NCBI GenBank assembly: GCA_018398765.1
Contig: JAHBMJ010005808.1
Location: 1 to 15,000 of the forward strand
Length of the DNA: 15,000 bases
Reading direction: 5' to 3'
Source: Chromera velia
Lineage: Eukaryota; Sar; Chromeraceae
Position 1 is the first letter of the stretch. Every line of letters starts with the position of its first letter. Below, one piece after another: positions 8,303 to 15,000 of the stretch. The position numbers were made by a program, and so were the translations under genes. The notes beneath the pieces were generated by a model. The model was not told the origin of the DNA and did no database searches. It worked only from the letters and a program-made list of their open reading frames with translations.

Positions 8303-9060
8303 TCCCTTGAAGAAAACAATTAAGCCAAAACTAGGCTCAACAAAAAGTATCCTCCTAAAATTTAATGAGACCCTAAACTTAAAAGAGCACCGTGAGCTAG
8401 AGGCTAGGGTAGAGAGAACAGTCTGGCTTTCTAAGCTGCCTCTTTGACTCTAAGAGGATGATTTATCTTTATTGTTTTACAAGTTGGGGTCAGTGCGGTT
8501 TGTCTCTGCTCTAATTTTTACTAGTAATCTTATCTTACTATAGTCGAGCAAGCAACATAAATCTAATATATGTAACACTAGGTCGAGTGCTGGCTAGAGT
8601 GCTACTAGTGAATGATACTCTAAATCCATTACTAGATCCGTTATTGATATAAGTATTAATTGACATACCGATTAATCATTCGCAAACAGTTTACTACATA
8701 GCTTACAGCAAGTTATGCCATGAAAGGAGACACATCTTTTTGCTATTCTTTCCGTTATGTACATGATATTAAGTAAGATGCCAGCTAAGAGGATAACTTG
8801 CTAAATTGTTTAATAAAATCTATGACCTAGTCTAAGACAAAATCTCATTAAAATTATACACATGCATACACATTGAAAGCCCCTATCCTATCCTAACGCA
8901 TATACTGAAATAATATATAGTCAATGAAGCAATTGATCATACAATTAACTTGATCTAGGATTAATTGTGAATTCTTTTTTCAGCTATAGTTCAACAATTC
9001 CATGGTTGTACATGTAAGAACAATAGAGACCAAAGACTAAGTCGGGACGTGAAAAGTACT
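8303..9060. other. AT-rich intergenic segment, no gene seen
   Basis: About 750 bases much richer in A/T than either gene, beginning right after the channel stop codon. The start is presumably the 3' UTR of gene A; aataaa occurs only at 8812-8817, about 500 bases past the stop. A small hairpin is possible at 8439-8457 (cctctt, 7-base loop, aagagg). No ORF of any quality, tRNA or rRNA is recognisable. Confidence 0.55.
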
Positions 9061-9664
9061 TTGAGGCCGACCATGCACCAGTTACCGCTAGAGTTACCGT
9101 CACGTAATACCGTGCTAGTACCACGATGCACTCACATGCAGACAAGTATCACAAAGCCCCACCTTGATTGCCAGACTAGCGATTGGTCAGGCGTATGCTA
9201 CAATACAAATTTGACCCAGTCCTGTCTTGTGTCTTTCCAACATGGGCCGGCCACCTTGAGGATGCGGGCCGTCAAGGAAGGTCACATGCACATGCAGTCT
9301 TGGCCGGTATTCCCCTCGCTCGTCCTGGAATCTTACGATCGAATCACCCACCACCCTTTCGATCGAACGGGTCCCTCTCACCCTCCCTCCCTCTTGCACA
9401 AACTTCTGCCAGACAAATGCCTCCTCCAGACGAAAATTCACACAACCCACCCGACTGACACTTTTCTACTTTTACATAGGCCCCACCCATTAATCCCAAA
9501 ACTGAGTGAGGCCCTAGCTGTCGCATCCATCCATGCACACATGCATGAATCCAAGCAATCTTGTGGCGGTATCGATCGATCGATCATGCATGCCAGAATC
9601 AAGTAGGCGAACTATTAAAGGGAATTGACGTCCTCTGCCATCCGCACCCCCTGAACACTCCTTC
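9061..9664. other. Intergenic / 3' UTR side of gene B
   Basis: Composition returns to mixed. Short repeats are seen: cgatcgaa near 9338 and 9359, and an atcgatcgatcgatc run near 9573-9587. The 185-codon + frame here (9049-9606) has no family resemblance and I do not call it. It probably includes the 3' UTR of the - strand gene. Confidence 0.45.
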
Positions 9665-10525
9665 CTATCTCCCCCCTTGCCCCCCCGGACCCTCATTGTT
9701 TCCAAACATGTTTCTCTGCATCGGTACGAACACCTGCTGCGCCTGCTGCTGCGGCTGTTGCTGGGCCCCCTGCCGTTGCCCTAAGGGAAGCAAGGGCTGA
9801 TTCTGCTGCCTCTCTCTCTGCCCCCCCACAGGCTGCGCTAGCGCCGGCGGGAGCGGGTCTTGCCCGAAAAGCTGCTGCCTCTCTCTCTGCCCCCCCACAG
9901 GCTGCGCTAGCGCCGGCGGGAGCGGGTCTTGCCCGAAAAGCTGCTGCCTCTCTCTCTGCCCCCCCACAGGCTGCGCTAGCGCCGGCGGGAGCGGGTCTTG
10001 CCCGAAAAGCTGCTGCCTCTCTCTCTGCCCCCCCACAGGCTGCGCTAGCGCCGGCGGGAGCGGGTCTTGCCCGAAAAGCTGCTGCCTCTCTCTCTGCCCC
10101 CCCAAAGGCTGCGCTAGCGCCGGCGGGAGCGGCTCTTGCCGGAAAATCTGCTGCCTTTGAACCTGCTGTATCACCTGCAGGTTCGCAAGAGCGTCTTGGA
10201 GAATCTCCGCCCTTTGCTGTGCATGGTTGACTCTCCGTGCACCTGCGGCTGCTGCTGCGGCTGCCCCTGGGGGCTGTTGGCCGGGTGCTTCGAGGACTCT
10301 GCGCTCGAGTCGCAAAGGATCGGCTAAGCGGTCGTTACCACCTTCTCTCTCTTGTTGAGGCATGTGCAGGTGGAAATGTACTTCTGCATGCAACCTCCTC
10401 CGGTTAATCGGATCCCCATTGTCCCCCACCGGCTGCTGCCCGGGCTGCAGCGGCGGAGGCACAGCTTGCAGAGCACCACCAATGCCTCTCTGTGCAGGAG
10501 GCTGCCCCCGCCTCTGCACCCTATT
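9665..10525 (-). CDS. Gene B exon 2 (Gln/Pro-rich tail with 23-aa repeats)
   Basis: The acceptor reads ctgtctgcag on the - strand and the exon starts at 10525 with NRVQRRGQPPAQRG, phase 0. It continues through a poly-Ala run, a probable helix (ARRVNHAQQRAEILQDALAN) and five tandem repeats, then QQQPQQQAQQVFVPMQRNMF and a tag stop (9667-9665). The same exon start appears again at 11038 in the duplicated block, with identical sequence. If the duplication is an assembly error, this lower-coordinate copy is the complete one. Confidence 0.68.
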   Translation of the reverse strand, partial: NRVQRRGQPPAQRGIGGALQAVPPPLQPGQQPVGDNGDPINRRRLHAEVHFHLHMPQQEREGGNDRLADPLRLERRVLEAPGQQPPGAAAAAAAGARRVNHAQQRAEILQDALANLQVIQQVQRQQIFRQEPLPPALAQPLGGQRERQQLFGQDPLPPALAQPVGGQRERQQLFGQDPLPPALAQPVGGQRERQQLFGQDPLPPALAQPVGGQRERQQLFGQDPLPPALAQPVGGQRERQQNQPLLPLGQRQGAQQQPQQQAQQVFVPMQRNMFGNNEGPGGQGGR

Positions 10526-11383
10526 CTGCAGACAGAACAGCAAATAGTGAGTGCATGTTCGTTCAGTATACATTCTTTTCTACACTGAATTTGCCAAACA
10601 TACTCTTACCGTCTCTGTACATTCTATCGTTTCTCTCTTCAAAGGTCGAACAATGTTGTTTCTCAGTTGACAAGTCCACCCACACGTACTCTCTACTCCT
10701 TGAAAATACGTTCCGCTCTCTCCCGTTCTTGCACGTCGCATGATTGTTGGCCACTGCTGTAATTTCTGTNCGGCTGCCCCTGGGGGCTGTTGGCCGGGTG
10801 CTTCGAGGACTCTGCGCTCGAGTCGCAAAGGATCGGCTAAGCGGTCGTTACCACCTTCTCTCTCTTGTTGAGGCATGTGCAGGTGGAAATGTACTTCTGC
10901 ATGCAACCTCCTCCGGTTAATCGGATCCCCATTGTCCCCCACCGGCTGCTGCCCGGGCTGCAGCGGCGGAGGCACAGCTTGCAGAGCACCACCAATGCCT
11001 CTCTGTGCAGGAGGCTGCCCCCGCCTCTGCACCCTATTCTGCAGACAGAACAGCAAATAGTGAGTGCATGTTCGTTCAGTATACATTCTTTTCTACACTG
11101 AATTTGCCAAACATACTCTTACCGTCTCTGTACATTCTATCGTTTCTCTCTTCAAAGGTCGAACAATGTTGTTTCTCAGTTGACAAGTCCACCCACACGT
11201 ACTCTCTACTCCTTGAAAATACGTTCCGCTCTCTCCCGTTCTTGCACGTCGCATGATTGTTGGCCACTGCTGTAATTTCTGTCCCCCCCCCCCCTCCCCT
11301 GCCCTGGTTACCTTACACAGCACTGGGAGATACGCACCCAGTCTCTCTCTCACTGTCCCCGTCCCCCTCTCTCCCCTCTTCCC

Positions 11384-11424
<41 letters not shown>

Positions 11425-13623
11425 CTTCTCTCTCTCCTCTCTCTCACACACACACAAACCTACAGACAGACAGACAGACGGACGGACCCCTTGAATCTGC
11501 CCGAAGTGCTCCCCAAGCCAATCCCGGACTTCCTCGAACCCCAAATGGATTTGGGGGGGCTGGGGGGCCACCCACTCGTTCAAGTTCACTCTGTTGTCTC
11601 TGAAGTTCAACGCAACCCCCAGGCCCCCATCCCCTCCCCCTCCTCCTGCTGCTGGGTTGAAAGCGACACCCCCCCCGGGCACGGGCAGAGGCTCCACCAC
11701 CTGCGGCCAGACTCCGAATGCCCCCGGGGGGGGTAGAAAGCCCCGTGGAGGGGGAGGGGGACCCAGGGGGCGGTTGAGGTCCGCTATCCATCTCTGCACA
11801 GACTCCATCTGCATGAGGGCTGTGTGAACTTCAGGCTGGTCCCGTTGGACCTGCTCGAGAAAGTTCTGCACTCTCTGATGAAGCAGAGGCCGGTGGACTC
11901 TGTCCAACCCCGCCGCAGAGATGTACAAATGACCTGGATTCGGGTTCAAGCGGCAGGTCATCACATGGGCATGTAAATCTGTAGGGCTGTGGTGGAGACA
12001 GAAGGCACAGAAATGCTGTCGGCATGTGGGCGTGCATGCAATCGCTGCACAGCCATCAAACACAAACGCACGACCACAGCAGGGAGTGCGAGAGTAGAAA
12101 CTCAACTCTTCCTCCAATCTCCTTCTTGCACTGCCTGCTGCACCCTCTCTCCGTACTTCATTTTCCACTTCTGCCCGCACCTCTCGACGCAACTGATGGT
12201 CGCGCGACTCGAGAAATTTGCGGTAGGCTTCCGGTTTACAATTCAAAGCAACCACCCTCTGACAAAAGAAAACACCCTCCGCGCACCCCCGCCCAGCCAA
12301 AGGGCAAGGAAGCAAAAGTGTGCCGTCTCGCATCTCCAACCCCCCCTCTACCTGGTGATACACATAGTCACTGAAGCAGTCCTTGCAAAGGAAGTGCTCC
12401 TTCTGTTTACGGGGACAATCAGCACCATCCTTTCTCTTGAAATCAAGCATGCATGCAACACACTTCATGTCTTCTTCTAAGTCAACCTCTCTGTCCCCAC
12501 CCCGACCCTCCACAGGCCACATCCTCAACCCCCCCCACCCCCCAATCCTCTGCGATGGCGTCTCTGGAACCCACGGGGGACATCTCTGATCATCACACCC
12601 TGGGAGGGCGAGAATCTGACTTATGTCACAGAGGAATCGCAAAGCGGAACGAAGAGTCAGGCGGCGACGCCGCTTTCGCAAACACCCAAGAATCAGGTCT
12701 GCGAACTCGCTGGCGATCAGCTGATCCCATTTCCCCGCCCGCTCGTCTGCGTCTGCAACAGACAGGATGTGTATTGTTGGGGGCCCGTCTGTGTCTTGTG
12801 AGTACAGGTCCTCCCCTGCAAATTCTTTCACAAGGTCGCAGTCTGAGTTCATTGCTCTCCCCACAAAAAGCTCCAACAGCACAATGCCGATGGAGTATGT
12901 TTCAGTTTCAACAGCCAGCACGCCGTCGGCCCTGTGTTGGGGACACAGGTAGCCCCTTGTGCCGATGGCGGCTGTTTCATTAGAATCTCGTTCGCTTGAG
13001 GGGAGGAGACGGGAAATCGCCCAGTCACTTAGCATGGGCTTCAGGTTGTCAGTAAAGACAACGTTTGTACTCTTGATTCTGTGAAGGGCAAGGGGTCTTT
13101 GCTCCTGAAGGAAGAAGGCGGCCTCACATATCTGTCGAGCGATGGCAAGGCGGACCCTCCAGTCGAGAGAACGAGCACACTCGTCATCTCGGAGGACCTG
13201 ACCGAGATTTCCTCGTGAGCCGAGAGACGAGAGAATGATCAAGTAATCTCTCCCGTCACTCTCATCCCTTCCACTGCAGACTCCCATCACTTTGCAGAGG
13301 TTCGGATGGGCCTGGGAGACAGCTTTGAAGGCAGCTGTCTTCTCTTCAATGATGGCACTGAAGGCTTCATCAGAAGAAACGGAAATGTTCCGAGATGGCA
13401 GTTTCAAAACTTTTATTGCAAACTCGTGCAGATTCTCAGGGTCGACACCCTTGTAAACGGTCCCAAACACCCCTGTGCCCAGTTTCCTCTCATCACAGAA
13501 ATTCTGTGTACACTTCTTGACATACTCAAGGGGTACATCTTCAACAAAAACCCCCTCGACAAGCTTCTGGGAAACGAAAACAAACGAATTGGTCTCTGAA
13601 GGATCAGTCTGCCCCCTGACCAT
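9665..13623 (-). CDS. IRAK/Pelle-like pseudokinase with RING and RBR RING2-like zinc fingers (gene B, 2 exons)
   Basis: Exon 1 (13623-11488) plus exon 2 (10525-9665) give 998 codons and a stop. Kinase domain ~44-335: Gly-loop GTGVFGTVYKG (49-59), VAIK lysine K71, HPNL (106-109), HRIKSTNV (181-188) where HRD-x-K is expected, D200-W201-A202 for DFG, GTRGYLCPQ for the GT-x-x-Y-x-APE segment, YSIGIVLLEL. The catalytic Asp is absent, so it should be a pseudokinase. Then a RING-like finger (C388, C391, C403, H410, C413, C416, C440, C447), a charged helix (465-510), and a RING2-like module (C515, C516, C525, C530, C534, C539, C542, H551/H553, C557). The rest is Pro/Gly- and Gln-rich, with five 23-residue repeats. 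Such fingers usually act in ubiquitin transfer; that role is inferred. The start is the Met just before the conserved part; an open frame continues upstream to 14064. Confidence 0.75.
9803..10147 (-). repeat. Five 69-bp (23-aa) coding tandem repeats
   Basis: Units: 9803-9871, 9872-9940, 9941-10009, 10010-10078, 10079-10147. The first four look identical at DNA level; the fifth, nearest the 5' side of the gene, has four substitutions. Each encodes a unit containing FGQDPLPPALAQPVGGQRER followed by QQL; the fifth reads FRQEPLPPALAQPLGG. The period is a multiple of three, so the frame is kept. Confidence 0.95.
10258..11282. repeat. 512-bp exact direct duplication flanking an N (probable assembly artefact)
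   Basis: 10258-10769 and 10771-11282 match base for base as far as I can read, with the single N at 10770 between them. Copy 1 is preceded by a GCTGCTGCTG tract; copy 2 is followed by about 12 C residues. Both are typical contig-end sequences. The simplest reading is two contigs overlapping by 512 bp that were scaffolded instead of merged. It contains the start of gene B exon 2 and part of the intron. Confidence 0.9.
10770..10770. other. Single-N assembly gap
   Basis: The only ambiguous base in the window, placed exactly at the junction of the two identical 512-bp blocks. Confidence 0.95.
11341..11446 (+). repeat. (CT)n-rich microsatellite in the gene B intron
   Basis: Nearly pure C/T on the + strand, so the transcribed sense of gene B is GA-rich here. 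This is the opposite strand sense to the introns of gene A. Confidence 0.9.
11488..13623 (-). CDS. Gene B exon 1 (pseudokinase, RING, RING2-like)
   Basis: 712 uninterrupted codons from the ATG at 13623-13621 to the donor ggg|gtccgt (GT at 11487-11486), phase 0. The last residues are DWLGEHFGQIQG. Reading on past the donor gives only Cys/Ser/Val and then Arg-Glu repeats from (CTGT)n and (CT)n microsatellites, so the intron begins here. Confidence 0.78.
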
Positions 13624-14064
13624 CGTCTGTAACTTTCCGTCACCCACTTTTCTGCTCGCGCACAAGCTGATGTAGACCAACAGACGAAAGAGATCACTTA
13701 TCAATTTGTCTTTGCAGCACAAACTTGGGCAGAAGAATGCAGAAGATGGCAGAAGGTGACCGATGGTGACCGTCTCGACAGGTTTTCGATGGTTTTCGAT
13801 CACGAGACAGCTTTTTCGCGGGCCGCCCCCGGCGCGCCCCGCGGCCCCCGCGGCCGCCGCCCCCGGGCCGCATTGGGCCTCACGGCCCATGCATCTGACA
13901 CAAGCTTGCAAGCTTGCGAACGGCCCCGGCCCGCCGGCCCGCGACGGATCTGACGCAAGCAAGCTTGCGAACGGCCCCGGAAAGCAAGAAAAAATTGCAA
14001 CTGCATGGTTGACGCATGCTATATAGCTGCTTGAAGTGGATTGAAGCCACGCAGAAAAGTGCAC
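13624..14064 (-). promoter_or_regulatory. Probable 5' UTR / promoter side of gene B, with GC-rich block
   Basis: The frame of gene B stays open through 147 more codons to an ATG at 14064, but the encoded peptide is built from GC-rich repeats (GPFASL twice, poly-Ala) and shows no domain, so I treat it as upstream sequence. 13817-13877 is almost all G/C. The decamer ggttttcgat is directly repeated at 13781-13800. A palindrome gctatatagc at 14018-14027 includes TATATA, about 400 bases before the ATG; a TATA function is only a guess. Confidence 0.35.
13908..13980. repeat. 22-bp direct repeats in the GC-rich block
   Basis: Two identical 22-bp copies at 13908-13929 and 13959-13980, each starting with the palindrome gcaagcttgc and ending in acggccccgg. 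Their starts are 51 bp apart, and both are preceded by atctgac followed by acaagc or gcaagc. Confidence 0.88.
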
Positions 14065-14540
14065 TCACATGCAGTCAGGGAGGGATAACCCGGACGTATG
14101 TAAGATTTCATGTGTTTTCTAAAAAATACTGTGGAATGAAAACTAAGTTTACTTAGTTTAGGAAAATTTAAATCCATAACATAATTAATTTTCTTATATG
14201 TTCTTAACCATCCTTTATATTTTTTGTATAAAAAGCAAAAAAAAAGTTTATAATGGATCTAAAATTTACAGGTCGGCCTGGACTAAATGTATAAACAAAT
14301 TTATTAACAATTTTTATAACTTGTTATCATTAAAAAAACCTTAATGCAAACTTTTAAGACTTAATCAAGAAATAACTCCTAATGACTCCTTAACGTTCAC
14401 TATGGTTTCATTTATTATGTCTCAATCTTCAAAGTACGTTCACTGCGTTGAGTTCATCTGTTTGAAGATCAACAACCATCATCTGATTGCTCTTGATTTC
14501 GCAGACAAAGATCCATTAGACGTGAGACGAAAGGAGAAAA
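14065..14540. other. AT-rich spacer upstream of gene B, nothing recognised
   Basis: Strongly A/T-rich from about 14100 to 14420, with runs of A and T. No ORF, RNA gene or repeat family that I recognise. Its composition resembles the AT-rich segment at 8303-9060. Confidence 0.5.
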
Positions 14541-14544
14541 AGAT

Positions 14545-14908
14545 GGGGTCTCTCTCTCCCCTGTTCTCTCTCTCCCTCGTTCTCACGCTTTCTCTCTCTC
14601 TTCACTCTCTCTCTCTCTCTTCGCACTCTCTTTCCCCTCTCTCTTCGTGCGCGCTCTCTCTCTCTTCGCTCTCTCTCTCTCTTTCTTTTTCTCTCTCTCT
14701 CTCTCTGTCTCTCTTCGTGCTCTCTCTCTCTCTTCGTGCTCTCTCTCTCTCTCTTCACGCTGTCTCTCTCTTTTGCTCCTCTCTTTGCTCTGTCTCTCTC
14801 TTTCTCTCTCTCTCTTTCTCTTTCTCTCTCTCTCGCCCTCTTTTCGCTCTTGCTCTCTCTCTCTTTCTCTCTGTCTCGCCCTCTCTTCGCTCTCGCTCTC
14901 TCTCTCTC

Positions 14909-15000
<92 letters not shown>
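14545..15000 (+). repeat. (CT)n-rich microsatellite running off the right edge
   Basis: About 455 bases of almost only C and T on +, with interspersed ttcgctctc and ttcgtgctctc motifs at irregular spacing. From 14921 to 15000 it is pure (TC)n. Its true end is outside the window. Confidence 0.95.

Larger units (their letters stand above)
10526..11487 (-). other. Gene B intron 1, inflated by the duplication
   Basis: As assembled the intron is 962 nt and contains a second copy of the exon 2 start (11038 down to 10771). If one duplicate is removed the intron is 449 nt, running from the donor at 11487 to the acceptor ending at 11039. Next to the donor are tracts that on + read as CT repeats (11341-11446), a short CA run and (CAGA)n; the C-run at 11283-11294 marks the contig edge. 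Confidence 0.65.

Noticed and set aside
8184-8447. 87-codon + frame overlapping the last exon
   Set aside because: Out of frame with the well-supported final exon of gene A, and the tail lies in AT-rich intergenic DNA.
9049-9606. 185-codon + strand frame in the intergenic region
   Set aside because: No recognisable motif, odd His/Pro/Cys-rich content, no splice or start context; likely chance.
9614-9632. ttaaagggaattgacg resembles the conserved small-subunit rRNA segment near the 1100 region
   Set aside because: One extra G and no flanking rRNA similarity; a chance match of about 16 bases.
9803-10147. Regular 69-bp units considered as a CRISPR-like array
   Set aside because: There are no unique spacers; the whole 69 bp repeats and it encodes an in-frame peptide repeat on the - strand.
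10580-11086. Separate 168-codon - strand ORF and a second MYTERTCTHYLLFC start
   Set aside because: Product of the duplicated block and the N; it is the same sequence as the start region of exon 2 read through the gap into intron.
14018-14027. gctatatagc as a TATA box for gene B
   Set aside because: Only a short palindrome about 400 bases from the start codon; no transcription-start evidence, so not called as a promoter of its own.
14516-14758. - strand Arg/Glu-rich frame
   Set aside because: Translation of the (CT)n microsatellite at the right edge.

Overview
This is a eukaryotic nuclear window. Genes are split by GT-AG spliceosomal introns, the standard genetic code is used, introns are rich in (CT)n and (TTTC)n microsatellites, and a single N marks a scaffold join. 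G-rich exons, very pyrimidine-rich introns, long disordered protein tails and an IRAK/Pelle-like kinase joined to zinc-finger modules would fit a large protist or algal genome, for example an alveolate such as a chromerid. That assignment is inference only; no rRNA or organellar marker is present.

Two convergent genes fill the window. Gene A (+ strand, enters from the left edge, ends at 8302) is the C-terminal 1497 residues of a cyclic-nucleotide-binding-domain (CNBD) ion channel. I reconstructed ten exons (2-194, 472-554, 1217-1365, 1676-1745, 2167-3635, 4106-5293, 6119-6181, 6475-6497, 6719-7815, 8144-8302), and all splice phases agree. The first five carry the C-linker and CNBD. The rest encode a low-complexity tail of about 1300 residues with about 18 basic R-R-x-S type sites. 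The transmembrane part lies upstream of the window.

From 8303 to 9664 is an intergenic stretch, AT-rich to about 9060, with no gene I can support.

Gene B (- strand, 13623 to 9665, two exons) encodes about 998 residues: a TKL/IRAK-like kinase domain that has lost the catalytic Asp, then a RING-like finger, then a cysteine-rich module resembling the RING2 (Rcat) domain of RBR ubiquitin ligases. It ends in a Pro/Gln-rich tail with five 23-residue tandem repeats. The assembly is faulty here: 10258-10769 and 10771-11282 are the same 512 bases on either side of the N at 10770, so part of exon 2 appears twice.

From 13624 to 15000 come a very GC-rich, repeat-bearing probable 5' region of gene B, an AT-rich spacer, and a (CT)n-rich microsatellite that runs off the right edge. 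Every long pyrimidine microsatellite in the window has its C/T strand on +, whichever gene it lies in.

A functional link between the genes is not shown. Gene A looks like a cyclic-nucleotide-gated or -modulated channel with a heavily phosphorylatable tail; gene B looks like a pseudokinase-scaffolded ubiquitin-ligase-like protein.
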